A stretch of 64,000 nucleotides of DNA from Dethiosulfatarculus sandiegensis. GTDB lineage: Bacteria; Desulfobacterota; Desulfarculia; Desulfarculales; Desulfarculaceae. A program made the translations under genes and the position numbers. The DNA lies in the NCBI RefSeq assembly GCF_000931935.2, contig NZ_AZAC01000045.1, positions 1 through 64,000 on the forward strand, given 5' to 3'. Shown one piece after another: positions 1 through 7,617 of this stretch (position 1 is the first letter of the stretch; every line of letters begins with the position of its first letter). A model generated the notes under the pieces. The model searched no databases, was not told the DNA's origin, and saw nothing but the letters and a program-made list of their open reading frames with translations.

Positions 1-14
1 AAAAATATCTTACG

Positions 15-509
15 TTATCCATCCATTTCAGGGTTGGTAAGAGCAATGCAGCCTGTGGTCCAGTCATAAAGGGTGTGTAAGCCTTTCAGCCAACTGTATT
101 TGGGCGGGCAGCCCATGCACCATGATGCCTTTACCAAGGGGCTTGATGCCATGGGCCTTGGCATAGGCGTACTCCGTGGCCAGCGGGTGGGACACCGGCA
201 TGGATTTATAATACTTGCCGCTGGCCCGGCAGGGGCCAAGGCGGTATATGCCCTCGGGAGTTTTTTGGTCTCCCTGCCGATGCTTGGCCCCCACCGGTTC
301 TATGCCCAAAGCAGCCCGGTGGGTTTTCAGGGCCTGGCCCTTGGATCGCAGGTGAGACGGCGGGCGGATTTTTTCACCAACACCCGGTCGCAGGACAGAT
401 CATCGGCCCAGGCGGTGTCAGGGCCATATACTTGGAAAACCCATACTAAGGCTGCTAAAATTCCCACCAATAGTATAAATTGAAACAGCCTTTTAAAGAT
501 GAATAGCAC
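15..509 (-). pseudogene. Broken L,D-transpeptidase (YkuD family) gene
   Basis: Pieces of one YkuD-type L,D-transpeptidase (periplasmic peptidoglycan crosslinking) lie in different minus-strand frames. The N-terminal piece (GTG at 509) has a membrane/signal segment and reaches VLVKKSARRL. The next frame carries the substrate loop GDQKTPEGIYRLGP and MVHGLPAQ. A third frame carries the catalytic-loop remnant DWTTGCIALTN with its Cys, then stops right after PEMDG at 15-17. At least two frameshifts are needed, near 330-345 and near 75-130. The early stop may be a third lesion, because family members normally continue past this point. Neighbouring genes are intact, so general poor sequence quality is an unlikely explanation. 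Clearly a decayed gene. Confidence 0.85.
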
Positions 510-888
510 CTGGCTTAACGGTCAGTAAATATAGGTGTGTTTAACTCGACCGATCTGCCTCAACGGCTAGTGACGCTATTTATTGCCTGCCTCACTGTTC
601 CCTTGACCCTATTAATCTTTTCAAGATAACCCTATAGGTAGATTACCGTCTCTTATTAAAGGCGAAAAATTCTTTTATGTCATTGCTGTACAAGGTCAAG
701 AGAGTGTCTGATGGACTTCGAGACAGAAATTTGAATTGCTCCAACGCCGTGGTTAAAAACGGGAAGACTCAAATGGATAAACCTATATCCTGATTTAGAA
801 AACAAAAATAAATGGGTGCAAAAGTCTTTATAGAATAATCCATGTAACCCGATTAAAATTACCTTGGTGGTAATAAAACCGCAAAAAA
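510..888. other. Intergenic, AT-rich, no gene supported
   Basis: About 380 bases separate the transpeptidase relic from the stop of the methyltransferase. A 70-codon minus-strand frame sits here but has no family resemblance and no convincing ribosome site, and it is rich in Phe, Ile and Leu as expected for AT-rich noncoding DNA. I see no convincing terminator. Confidence 0.5.
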
Positions 889-1728
889 TCAATTATCTTT
901 TTTGATAAGGTTTACGTAGATTAAAAAGGGCAGCTTGCTGTCTAAAAATTTATGTAACCTTCTGGGCAATTTAAAAGGAAAAGCCCTTGCCGGGAAGAAA
1001 TGATAATAGACTTCTTTTACTTGAAAATAATCTGTGAGCATCTCCATAAAATCAGATTTGGAATAGCATTTCCCAATAGGGTTGTCCTCGCCATCATACT
1101 TCCTGACAATTTCATCAATGGTGTTTGTCTGGAGCATATCCTCACGATTACGCCCTTTTAGGGCTACCCCCAAGGATCCGAGCAGAGTGGCTATTTTATT
1201 AAAAACAGCCCAGTTTCGTAAGATAAAATTTTTATAATAAACGCTTAGTGAGGCTGTGCCGCCTGGGCGCAGCACCCGGGCTATTTCGGCGATACAGGCT
1301 TCGGTGTCAGGGGTGTGATGAATGACACCTTGGCAGTTTACATGGGAAAATTTGTTTGCAGGAAACGGAAGCCGCTCCGCATTTGCATAGGTTACCTCAG
1401 CCTCCAGACCATATAACTTAAGCCTTTGCCGGGTAAGGTCTTGGGCATTTTGGGTGAGATCACCCGCAGTCACCTTTTTCGCAACGCCGCGACGCAGAAA
1501 TTCAACTGTCCAAAATCCTGGGCCACAGCCTAGGTCTAAAACATTGTCCTGATTTTCAGCAGGAGGCATCATGCGCGGGTCAAGACGGCCGGCAAAACAG
1601 TCGTCAATAACTGTTCTGCGGTGGTCATAAAAGAATTCCTTTGTTCCGGGTTCGTATTTGCTTTCGCCGGTGAAAAGAGGATTATCTTCCCAGAATGTTT
1701 TTACATTTTGTAAGGTTTTGTTGCCCAC
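889..1728 (-). CDS. Class I SAM-dependent methyltransferase
   Basis: A 279-residue soluble protein starting with GTG. The SAM-binding motif I is VLDLGCGPGFWTVEFL (around residues 63-78). An acidic end of strand 2 follows, and then the post-motif segment GVIHHTPDTEACIAEIARVLRPGG, typical of the Methyltransf_11/UbiE-like group. The C-terminal third is basic and aromatic and probably forms the substrate lid. The substrate cannot be told from sequence. The gene stands alone, with gaps of about 150 and 380 bases on either side, so context gives no help. Methyltransferase assignment is firm; substrate is unknown. Confidence 0.85.
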   Translation of the reverse strand: MGNKTLQNVKTFWEDNPLFTGESKYEPGTKEFFYDHRRTVIDDCFAGRLDPRMMPPAENQDNVLDLGCGPGFWTVEFLRRGVAKKVTAGDLTQNAQDLTRQRLKLYGLEAEVTYANAERLPFPANKFSHVNCQGVIHHTPDTEACIAEIARVLRPGGTASLSVYYKNFILRNWAVFNKIATLLGSLGVALKGRNREDMLQTNTIDEIVRKYDGEDNPIGKCYSKSDFMEMLTDYFQVKEVYYHFFPARAFPFKLPRRLHKFLDSKLPFLIYVNLIKKDN

Positions 1729-1879
1729 TGTGTTGATTCCAACCTTATTTCTAACTGAGCGTAATAGGTTAGTAAACGAAAAATAGATACACTAATTAGG
1801 ATGATATATCGTGGCGCATTATTAATGATTTCATGCCGGAACCATTAACACAGCTTGCAATAAACCATATCGATTTCAG

Positions 1880-2353
1880 TCATTGCCTGGCGCAGTCTCG
1901 GGTGTCGCCCTTTAGTTTGTCCAGGGCGTGGGGCAGGGCGGGGAGGATGGCATTTAAGTTTTCCTGGGCTCCCTTGGGAGAGCCGGGCAGGTTCACCACC
2001 AGGGTTTGACCGATTATGCCCGCCAGCCCTCTGGAAAGCATGGCGTGGGGTGTGTGGGCCATGCCTGCCTGGCGCATGGCTTCGGCCATTCCTGGCACGG
2101 GTCTTTCCAGCACCTGGCTGGTGGCTTCGGGGGTGACGTCCCTGGGGCTCAAACCCGTGCCGCCGGTGGTGAGAACCAGGCTCAGGTCGCCCCTTTGGGC
2201 ATAGTCCAAAAGGGCGCGGGATATCTGCTCGGTCTCATCCGCCACAATATCCGTGGCAATGACCTCGATACCGGCCTGGGACAAGGTTTTTTTCAGGGCA
2301 GGGCCGGCGACATCCCGCCGCCGACCCTGTGATGCCTTGTCACTGACCGTCAA
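1880..2353 (-). CDS. mog: MogA/MoaB-type molybdenum cofactor protein
   Basis: This protein belongs to the molybdopterin-binding MogA/MoaB family, which adenylylates molybdopterin before metal insertion. The family signatures are TTGGTGLSPRDVTPEAT (the GGTG pterin site) and NLPGSPKGAQENL. With the TTG at 2353 the protein has 157 residues and begins inside the first conserved strand (AAILTVSDK in relatives). The frame stays open upstream through codons for AAI, and an ATT codon at 2375-2373 follows an AGGGAGG ribosome site with 6-base spacing. The real start may therefore be that rare ATT, overlapping the fusA stop. It lies directly downstream of the EF-G-like gene and is probably cotranscribed with it. 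Confidence 0.85.
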   Translation of the reverse strand: MTVSDKASQGRRRDVAGPALKKTLSQAGIEVIATDIVADETEQISRALLDYAQRGDLSLVLTTGGTGLSPRDVTPEATSQVLERPVPGMAEAMRQAGMAHTPHAMLSRGLAGIIGQTLVVNLPGSPKGAQENLNAILPALPHALDKLKGDTRDCARQ

Positions 2354-2369
2354 TATGGCGGCCTGGTGT

Positions 2370-4457
2370 TTAATTGCCTGCCTCCCTGGCAGCCTGGTAT
2401 TCCTCGACCAGTTTTTCCTGGACTTCGTGAGGCGCTTCCTCGTAGTGGTCCATCTCCATGGTGAAGGAGCCCCTGCCGCCGGTCATGGAGGTCAATTCCG
2501 GTTGATAGGAGAGCACTTCGCTCATGGGCACCATGGCCTGGATCACCTGCAGGCTTCCCTTGGCATCCATGCCAAGGACCTTGCCCCTTCGGGAGGAGAT
2601 GTCACCCATGACATCGCCCATGTACTCGTCAGGCACGGTCACCACGAGCTTCATGACCGGTTCCAATATAGTAGGCTTGCACTCGGGGATGCCCTTTTTA
2701 AAGCCCATGGAGCCGGCCACCTTAAAGGCCATTTCAGAACTGTCGACCGGGTGGAAGGAACCGTCCACCAAGTGCACCTTGATGTCGACCATGGGGTAGC
2801 CCGCGTAGACCCCCTGGTTCATGGCTTCGTCAATACCCTTTTCCACGGCCGGGATATAGTTCCTGGGAATGGCGCCGCCGACGATTTCGTCGAGGAACAC
2901 ATAGCCTTCGCCCTCACCGGCAGGTTCAATCACCAGCCAGGTGTCACCGAACTGGCCGCGGCCGCCGGTCTGCTTTTTATAACGGCCCTGGATCCTGGTG
3001 GAGCCTTTAATCGTCTCGCGATAGGGCACTTTGGGTTTGTTCAGTTGAACCTCCACTCCGAATTTACGCTTCAGGCGCTCCAGAGTGGTTTCAATATGCA
3101 CACTGCCCATGCCGGAGAGAATGGCCTCGCCGGTCTGGGGATCCCTGCCGAGGCGCAAGGAGGGGTCTTCTTCCAGCAGGCGGTTGATGCCTGCAAAGAC
3201 TTTTTCCTCGTCGCCTTTTTCCTTGGGCTCAATAGCGTAGTTGATAACTGCGGGCAGGGGTTCGACCACGGGGAACTGAATCGGGTCTTTTTCATCGGCC
3301 AGGGTGTCGCCGGCTTTGGTCTCCTTGAGTTTGGGAATGGCGACAATGCTGCCCGGTCCGGCCTCGCTGACTGTCTTCTGGTTCTTGCCGGTCATTTCAA
3401 GAAGCTGGTTGAACTTCTCTGTGGCGTCCCGGTTGATGTTTTTGGGCTGGGAGCCTGTGGTCAGGGTGCCGCTGAAAACACGGACCATGGAGAGCTGGCC
3501 GGCAAAGGCGTCGACCACGTTTTTAAAGACCAGAGCGGCCAAAGGCCCTTCCGGATCGGCTTCGCGGGTTATCTCGTCTTCAGTGTCGGGTTTCACGCCT
3601 ACGATGGGTTTGGCATCCAAGGGGGAAGGCAAAAGGCTGTTGATCAGGTTCATCACCGGTTGAATGGCCATGTTCTGATAAGCGCTGACAGGCACTACCG
3701 GCACAAAAAGTTGTTCCTTGACTCCCTTGGCCAGACCGGCGGCCAGATCATCGGCAGAGAGTTCTTCGCCTTCTAAGTAGCGCTCCATGAGGGAGTCTTC
3801 CGCTTCGGTGATATCCTCGATCAAGACTTCGCGGGCTTCTTCCACCTGGTCAGCCAAATCGGCCGGCACATCGGCTTTGGTCATTTTGCCGGACCCATCG
3901 GGCTCGTACATATAGGCCTGGTTGGCCAGAAGATCCACAATGCCTTTGAAATCCGGGCCTTCGCCGATGGGCATGGCCAAGCTCACGGCCTTGGTTTCGA
4001 GCATTTCGGCGATGGAGCCCAGCGCGGTTTCATAGCTGGCCCGTTCACGGTCCATTTTATTGACTACGATAAGGGTGGGCAGAGCTTCTTTTTTGACAAA
4101 TTGCCAAACCTTTTCGCCCTGGACCTTGACACCGTCAATGGCGTCTGCCAACATGACCACTCCGTCCACGGCCTTGAGAGCTGCGGCCGCGTCTGAGAGG
4201 AAGTTGTCGTCACCGGGCGTATCAATAAAATGGATCTGGTGCTTTTTATGGGTATAGTGGCCAAATGAGGCGCTTATGCTGCCGCCACGCTTGGTTTCTT
4301 CAGGCTCGAAGTCCATGGTGGCGTTGCCCTCATCCACCTTGCCTAGACGATCAATGGCCTTGCTGTTGAAAAGAAGGGCTTCGGCAAAAGAAGTCTTTCC
4401 TGCCCCACCATGGCCCACCAAAGCGATGGTCCGGTTCAGGTTAATGTCTTGGCTCAT
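2370..4457 (-). CDS. fusA: Elongation factor G-like translational GTPase
   Basis: A 695-residue full-length EF-G homologue. The GTPase domain has P-loop GHGGAGKTS (residues 15-23), switch II DTPGDDN and NKMD. It is followed by the domain II-V architecture, including SVHIETTLERLKRKFGVEV in domain III, GRGQFGDTW, and domain V ending MTGGRGSFTMEMDHYEE. Canonical EF-G has AHIDAGKTT in the P-loop. The GHGGAGKT form marks the paralogous EF-G2-like branch, whose role in translocation or recycling is less clear. No ribosomal protein or EF-Tu genes are nearby, which also argues against the str-operon copy. A sigma-70-like promoter lies about 60 bases upstream. Confidence 0.9.
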   Translation of the reverse strand: MSQDINLNRTIALVGHGGAGKTSFAEALLFNSKAIDRLGKVDEGNATMDFEPEETKRGGSISASFGHYTHKKHQIHFIDTPGDDNFLSDAAAALKAVDGVVMLADAIDGVKVQGEKVWQFVKKEALPTLIVVNKMDRERASYETALGSIAEMLETKAVSLAMPIGEGPDFKGIVDLLANQAYMYEPDGSGKMTKADVPADLADQVEEAREVLIEDITEAEDSLMERYLEGEELSADDLAAGLAKGVKEQLFVPVVPVSAYQNMAIQPVMNLINSLLPSPLDAKPIVGVKPDTEDEITREADPEGPLAALVFKNVVDAFAGQLSMVRVFSGTLTTGSQPKNINRDATEKFNQLLEMTGKNQKTVSEAGPGSIVAIPKLKETKAGDTLADEKDPIQFPVVEPLPAVINYAIEPKEKGDEEKVFAGINRLLEEDPSLRLGRDPQTGEAILSGMGSVHIETTLERLKRKFGVEVQLNKPKVPYRETIKGSTRIQGRYKKQTGGRGQFGDTWLVIEPAGEGEGYVFLDEIVGGAIPRNYIPAVEKGIDEAMNQGVYAGYPMVDIKVHLVDGSFHPVDSSEMAFKVAGSMGFKKGIPECKPTILEPVMKLVVTVPDEYMGDVMGDISSRRGKVLGMDAKGSLQVIQAMVPMSEVLSYQPELTSMTGGRGSFTMEMDHYEEAPHEVQEKLVEEYQAAREAGN

Positions 4458-4518
4458 ACTGACTCCTAGCTACTGAAGAAATGAAGATTGAGTGTATTCA
4501 TTTTTAAATCAAGGTGAA

Positions 4519-4547
4519 AACCTAACCAAGCACAGGCTTCAAGTCAA
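4519..4547 (-). promoter_or_regulatory. Predicted sigma-70 promoter of the EF-G-like gene
   Basis: On the minus strand, TTGACT (4547-4542) and TAGGTT (4524-4519) are separated by 17 bases, placing a start site near 4511 and a leader of about 55 bases. The -35 box is good and the -10 box moderate. Confidence 0.5.
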
Positions 4548-4900
4548 GCCTAAAAAGCAGCAAAACCCGGCTGAAAATCCGCTTGCTTATCTTTCCGGAA
4601 ACCTTCCCCTTCCGTCTGTTTGCGCTTTTTAGCTCATGAATCCTGTAATCTGAATAATTTATTTAACCCTTTGGGTTGATAATTTTTTTGATACCGTATA
4701 ACTGTTTGAATACTTAATAAAATTCATAATAAATCCGGGTTTGGTTGTTTTTTGATCACTGCCGCCACTATCTCCCGGTCGGTTCGGCCTTGGCCTGTAG
4801 GAACAAGTTTGTAGATATTCATTTCCTTTACATGGGGCGCTAAAAAAAGATCCGGGATTGATTGGTTTTATGTCGAATATGATTAAGATCTGCTTCCAGG
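4548..4900. other. Intergenic between divergent genes
   Basis: AT-rich DNA between the EF-G-like gene and the PEP-CTERM gene. An 82-codon minus-strand frame here shows no family signature. I see no RNA gene. Confidence 0.45.
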
Positions 4901-4901
4901 G

Positions 4902-4932
4902 TTGCATTTTAGGAAATATTCTCTAATATAAT
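4902..4932 (+). promoter_or_regulatory. Possible promoter of the PEP-CTERM gene
   Basis: A perfect TATAAT at 4927-4932 is preceded by TTGCAT at 4902-4907. The 19-base spacer is long, so the -35 assignment is weak. It would give a leader of about 145 bases before the ATG at 5083. Confidence 0.35.
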
Positions 4933-5082
4933 ATACTCACGAATAATACCTAAAGTGTGAGCACAGCCACGAGCAGTTAAGACAATTTCAGTAGGATGAA
5001 TCTTCAATATAGGGACAACCCGCCGCGAAGATCGCCTGTATTGCTACTCGGCCGCAAGTTGTACTCTAGTGAGGTGAAAAAG

Positions 5083-5769
5083 ATGCGTAAGATATTTTTG
5101 GCATTGCTGGGAGTTCTGCTTTTGACAACCCCGGCCCTGGCCGACAACATCAACATCCTTAACTATGAAAACGCCGGATCCTATGGTGTAATCTACAGAG
5201 GGCACTACAAAACGGCATACCTTGGCCAGTTTAACGCCGCCCTTGACGATGGGTCCGAATATATAGGCTACTGTGTGGACCTGCCCCAGAACGCTCATTT
5301 CGGCACGGCCGACTATGACATGCTGGCGTCCGACCGGTTCAGCCAAAGGCAGAGAGAGGCAGCCTGGCTCATGCATGAATATGATCCGGATTTGGGAAAC
5401 GCCTACGACCCCAACTACGGTCGGCATGACACCATGGCCGCTCTGCAGCTCGCTATCTGGGAAGTGATCTATGACGAGAATCATTCCCTTTATGACGGCA
5501 CTTTCAAGCTTTCCAATAATGGGAGCTGGTACATCCGCAATCTGGCCAACGCTTTTTTAAGCGCCATTCCCCGGGATGTGAATCTCGCTTCCATAGACTA
5601 TTCCGTCATAGGGCAGCATAGTCGCTACCAGGATGTCCTTTTAGGCGGCGTGGGTTCCCCCACTCCTCCCTCCGCCACTCCTGAACCCGCCACCGCCCTT
5701 TTGCTTGCTTCCTCCATGGGTGTTCTCGCCTGGAACCGACGACGCAAAATCAAAAACACCCGGGCATAA
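5083..5769 (+). CDS. Secreted PEP-CTERM protein with possible thioester domain
   Basis: A 228-residue exported protein. The start at 5083 is chosen because GAGGTGA (5071-5077) is well placed; an in-frame extension upstream is not needed. Residues 1-20 form a signal peptide ending PALA. The C-terminus has the exosortase sorting signal: a Pro-rich linker, TPEP, a hydrophobic stretch (ATALLLASSMGVLAW) and basic NRRRK. In the middle, YCVDLPQ (Cys64) and ALQLAIWEV (Gln122) resemble the Cys and Q-x-AIW elements of thioester domains in adhesins. It is monocistronic with its own terminator. No exosortase is encoded in this window. Sorting-signal assignment is firm; the thioester reading is an inference. 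Confidence 0.85.
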   Translation: MRKIFLALLGVLLLTTPALADNINILNYENAGSYGVIYRGHYKTAYLGQFNAALDDGSEYIGYCVDLPQNAHFGTADYDMLASDRFSQRQREAAWLMHEYDPDLGNAYDPNYGRHDTMAALQLAIWEVIYDENHSLYDGTFKLSNNGSWYIRNLANAFLSAIPRDVNLASIDYSVIGQHSRYQDVLLGGVGSPTPPSATPEPATALLLASSMGVLAWNRRRKIKNTRA

Positions 5770-5790
5770 GCTCAGATCCCAAAGACGCAA

Positions 5791-5824
5791 GCGGGCCAGC
5801 TCTTGGGGCTGGCCCGCTTTTTTT
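5791..5824 (+). terminator. Rho-independent terminator
   Basis: Perfect 10-bp stem GCGGGCCAGC / GCTGGCCCGC (5791-5800 and 5808-5817) with a 7-base loop and a run of seven T, just after the PEP-CTERM gene. Confidence 0.9.
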
Positions 5825-5963
5825 ATGGTTGATTCTAAGGGCCCAAAGGTTAAGATATCAATTTTCACCCTTTGCCTTTTGTAATTCATCCATGCAAAGG
5901 GTTAAATGGCCTTATTAAGCGTGATGAAACAATTCACGCTTTCGGGCTGTCCTTAGGGGGCGC

Positions 5964-6944
5964 GTGGTAAAAGATGTGCTGAAATTCGAGGAACATTTGG
6001 CCCAGGCCAGGGGGCTCGCCCAAAATACAGTGGCCGCCTATACCAGGGATCTGCGCCAATTCGCCTTGTTTTTGCAGCAAAGAAGAGGCCTTCAAACCTG
6101 GGAATCGGTTGAGCTTGCTCATGTAAGGTTCTATATGGCGGGGCTCATGAAGACCTCCAAGCGCTCGACCGTGGCCCGCAAGCTGAACAGCATTAAAAGT
6201 TTCTTTGAATTCATGTGTCGGCAGGGACGTATACCTGCCAACCCCGCGGCCCTGGTCCGCAGCCCCAAGCAAGAGCGGCCCCTGCCGACCAGGCTGAGTG
6301 TGGACGAGGCCTTTCACCTGGTGGAGTCCGAACCGAAACGGACCGGACGCAAGCCCTATGCGGGCCAGGCCAGACAAGAGGCCAGAGATGCCAGGGATAA
6401 AGCCATGCTGGAACTTTTATATTCCAGCGGCCTCAGGGTTAGCGAGCTGGTCGGCCTGGATATAGAGCATATCAGGCTGGATCTGGACCTGGTCCAGGTG
6501 GAGCATGGCAAGGGGGATCACTCCCGTTTGGTTCCACTGGGTGAAAAGGCTGCCTTGGCCCTAAAGGCCTACATGGGAAAAAGAGCCGAGCTGTTGCCGA
6601 AAGAGGCGGGTGCGGAACCAGCCTTGTTTCTCAACACGAGAGGAGGCAGGCTTACTACCCGCAGTGTGCAGCGCATGTTGGATGAGCATTTAAAAGGCAT
6701 GACCATGCCAAGAAAAATCGGTCCCCACGCATTGCGTCACGCCATGGCAACCCATATGTTGGAAGCAGGCGCCGACCTCAGGAGTGTGCAGGAAATTTTG
6801 GGGCACAAGAGCCTTAGCACCACTCAGAAATACACTCATTTGACCGTGGACCATCTGCTTAAGGTGTATGACAAGGCCCACCCCAGGGCGGTAAAGCCTG
6901 CGGATGACTCCGAACCCGGAGATTCCGGGTCTGAACAAAAATAA
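5964..6944 (+). CDS. xerC: Tyrosine recombinase XerC/XerD type
   Basis: A 326-residue site-specific recombinase, starting with GTG. The N-terminal SAM-like core-binding domain (about residues 1-90) is followed by the catalytic domain with all active-site residues: Arg in SSGLRVSEL, Lys in HGKGD, HALRH, His in LGHKSL, and the Tyr nucleophile in TTQKYTH. Length and its position directly before hslVU match chromosomal XerC, which resolves chromosome dimers at dif; in many bacteria xerC neighbours hslV. The C-terminus has an acidic tail of about 20 residues. XerC rather than a mobile-element integrase is inferred from this context, and XerD cannot be excluded by sequence alone. Confidence 0.88.
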   Translation: MVKDVLKFEEHLAQARGLAQNTVAAYTRDLRQFALFLQQRRGLQTWESVELAHVRFYMAGLMKTSKRSTVARKLNSIKSFFEFMCRQGRIPANPAALVRSPKQERPLPTRLSVDEAFHLVESEPKRTGRKPYAGQARQEARDARDKAMLELLYSSGLRVSELVGLDIEHIRLDLDLVQVEHGKGDHSRLVPLGEKAALALKAYMGKRAELLPKEAGAEPALFLNTRGGRLTTRSVQRMLDEHLKGMTMPRKIGPHALRHAMATHMLEAGADLRSVQEILGHKSLSTTQKYTHLTVDHLLKVYDKAHPRAVKPADDSEPGDSGSEQK

Positions 6945-6986
6945 AAAGGCCTTTGGGAAAGAGGCTTAAACGAGGTGTTTTTAGAT

Positions 6987-7565
6987 ATGAATTGCGGTAA
7001 GTTGGAATACCGGGGACATGGACAGCCGGGCGGGCCTGTGGTTCGTTCCACCACAGTACTAGCCTTAAGGCATCAGGGTAAAGTCATAATGGCCTCGGAC
7101 GGCCAGGTCACCATGGGCAACACTGTGGTCAAGGCCGGAGCGCGCAAGGTGCGCAAGCTGCATAACGACCAGGTTTTGGCTGGTTTTGCCGGAGCCACGG
7201 CAGACGCCTTCACCCTTTTTGAGCGTCTGGAAGGCAAACTTCAATCCATCTCCGGCAACCTTCCCAGGGCTGCGGTGGAGCTGGCCAAGGATTGGCGCAC
7301 GGACAAGCATCTACGTCGCCTTGAGGCCCTGCTCTTGGCCGCTGACAAGGATCATCTTTTAATGATATCCGGCTCCGGCGATGTTATTGAACCGGAAAAA
7401 GGCGTGGCCGCAATCGGCTCCGGCGGGCCCTATGCCTTGAGCGCGGCCAGGGCGCTGATGGAACACACCGAAACCGAGGCCAGGTCCATTGTTAATATAG
7501 CCATGGGCATAGCCGCCGATATCTGCATATATACCAACCACAGCCTGTTTGTGGAAGAAATCTGA
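6987..7565 (+). CDS. hslV: HslV, ATP-dependent protease peptidase subunit
   Basis: The threonine protease of the HslUV (ClpYQ) cytoplasmic protease. The catalytic N-terminal Thr of the mature enzyme is in RSTTVLALR, and the core ASDGQVTMGNTVVKAGARKVR is typical. The ATG at 6987 is preferred because GAGGTG (6972-6977) sits 9 bases upstream, while the GTG at 6975 lies inside that site. This leaves about 20 residues before the Thr, longer than the one to few residues usual in the family. A GTG at 7038 would give the usual short form but has a poor ribosome site. The gene is 52 bases before hslU and surely cotranscribed. Confidence 0.93.
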   Translation: MNCGKLEYRGHGQPGGPVVRSTTVLALRHQGKVIMASDGQVTMGNTVVKAGARKVRKLHNDQVLAGFAGATADAFTLFERLEGKLQSISGNLPRAAVELAKDWRTDKHLRRLEALLLAADKDHLLMISGSGDVIEPEKGVAAIGSGGPYALSAARALMEHTETEARSIVNIAMGIAADICIYTNHSLFVEEI

Positions 7566-7617
7566 TCACTATCCCTTTGAGAAACCGTTTACTCAAAGGG
7601 CAGGGAATAAAAAATTA

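Noticed and set aside
680..892. Possible 70-aa gene after the methyltransferase
   Set aside because: No ribosome site or family resemblance; AT-rich composition explains the open frame.
2253..3776. A 507-codon plus-strand frame
   Set aside because: It lies antisense to the EF-G-like gene, whose motifs are complete; the frame is rich in His, Gly and Phe as expected of a shadow.
5964..6944. Phage or transposon integrase
   Set aside because: The recombinase sits beside hslVU in a housekeeping run with no attachment repeats or phage genes, which fits chromosomal XerC.
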